Positions 52,902 to 53,244 of a DNA stretch of 53,244 nt are shown here, in pieces. The DNA lies in NCBI GenBank assembly GCA_009992215.1, contig JAACWB010000008.1:1-53244 (forward strand), in the 5' to 3' direction. The DNA is from an archaeon (GTDB taxonomy: Archaea > Nanobdellota > Nanobdellia > Pacearchaeales > GW2011-AR1). The position numbers and the translations under genes were made by a program. The notes under the pieces are model-generated. The model was not told the origin of the DNA, made no database searches, and saw only the letters and a program-made list of their open reading frames with translations. Numbering within the stretch: the stretch's first letter is position 1; each line of letters opens with the position of its first letter.

Positions 52902-52993
52902 AAAAAATTTCTTATGTCATGATAACTACACGGCGAAATTTTTGTAACTGCGTCTAACTCTAATGAAAATTAAAACAATTTTGGAAATTTTTT
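52902..52993. repeat. Degenerate structured intergenic element, copy 3
   Basis: AAAAAATTTC / GAAATTTTTT 10-bp inverted repeat; loop has CGAAATTTTTGTAACTGCGTCTAACTCTAAT, similar to CGAATTTTTGTTACGCGTCCCTCC..CCCTAAT. Confidence 0.5.
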
Positions 52994-53033
52994 AGTAGAA
53001 AAATTTTATAAGGGTATATTACATTATTTTTGT

Positions 53034-53244
53034 ATGGAAAAGAGGGAGAGCATATTTTTAGTATTATTATTTAGTTTAGTGTTTGTTAGTTCTCTAAGTT
53101 TTAATTTTTTGAGCCCTTCTTCTGAAATTAATACAGACAATACTGAAGTTACTCTAAATTTTTTTAATGTTACAAATTTATTTGATTTAGTTTTTAGTTG
53201 GGATAAAGCTAATTACAGTATTTATGACGGAAGTTTGATTTTGA
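53034..53244 (+). CDS. N-terminal fragment of a further secreted surface protein
   Basis: MEKRESIFLVLLFSLVFVSSLSFNFLSPSSEINTDNTEVTLNFFNVTNLFDLVFSWDKANYSIYDGSLIL..., open to the window edge. Confidence 0.65.
   Translation, partial: MEKRESIFLVLLFSLVFVSSLSFNFLSPSSEINTDNTEVTLNFFNVTNLFDLVFSWDKANYSIYDGSLIL

Overview
AT-rich archaeal window. Small leaderless-looking genes, TATA boxes about 25 nt upstream of ATG and the protein families suggest a DPANN-type genome (Pacearchaeota/Woesearchaeota-like); this assignment is inference. Most of the window is a cell-surface protein locus. It holds several signal-peptide proteins, two giant secreted adhesin-like ORFs (about 4,875 and 3,840 aa; Ig-like repeats, DUF2341/LamG, DNRLRE-like and CARDB-like domains), a membrane HerA/VirB4-type ATPase whose extracellular N-terminus resembles the small secreted proteins next to it, a polytopic HExxH metalloprotease, and an ArsR-like regulator. 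Non-surface genes include a type III polyketide synthase-like enzyme and a free-standing ThrRS editing-domain protein. The most unusual signal is non-coding. At 40530-40807 there are twelve back-to-back stem-loops with unrelated stems but recurrent loops (C[CGAA]G, which is C[UUCG]G on the other strand). A second hairpin array with a 30-nt repeated linker lies at 17915-18138. Related hairpins occur at 176-276 and inside a CDS at 22265-22293. A separate intergenic element family has a near-invariant loop and co-varying stems (16197-16274 and 41219-41294, with looser relatives); one copy sits between a 29-nt direct repeat that duplicates a gene start. No rRNA, tRNA or true CRISPR was recognised. 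All calls come from reading the sequence, with no database search.
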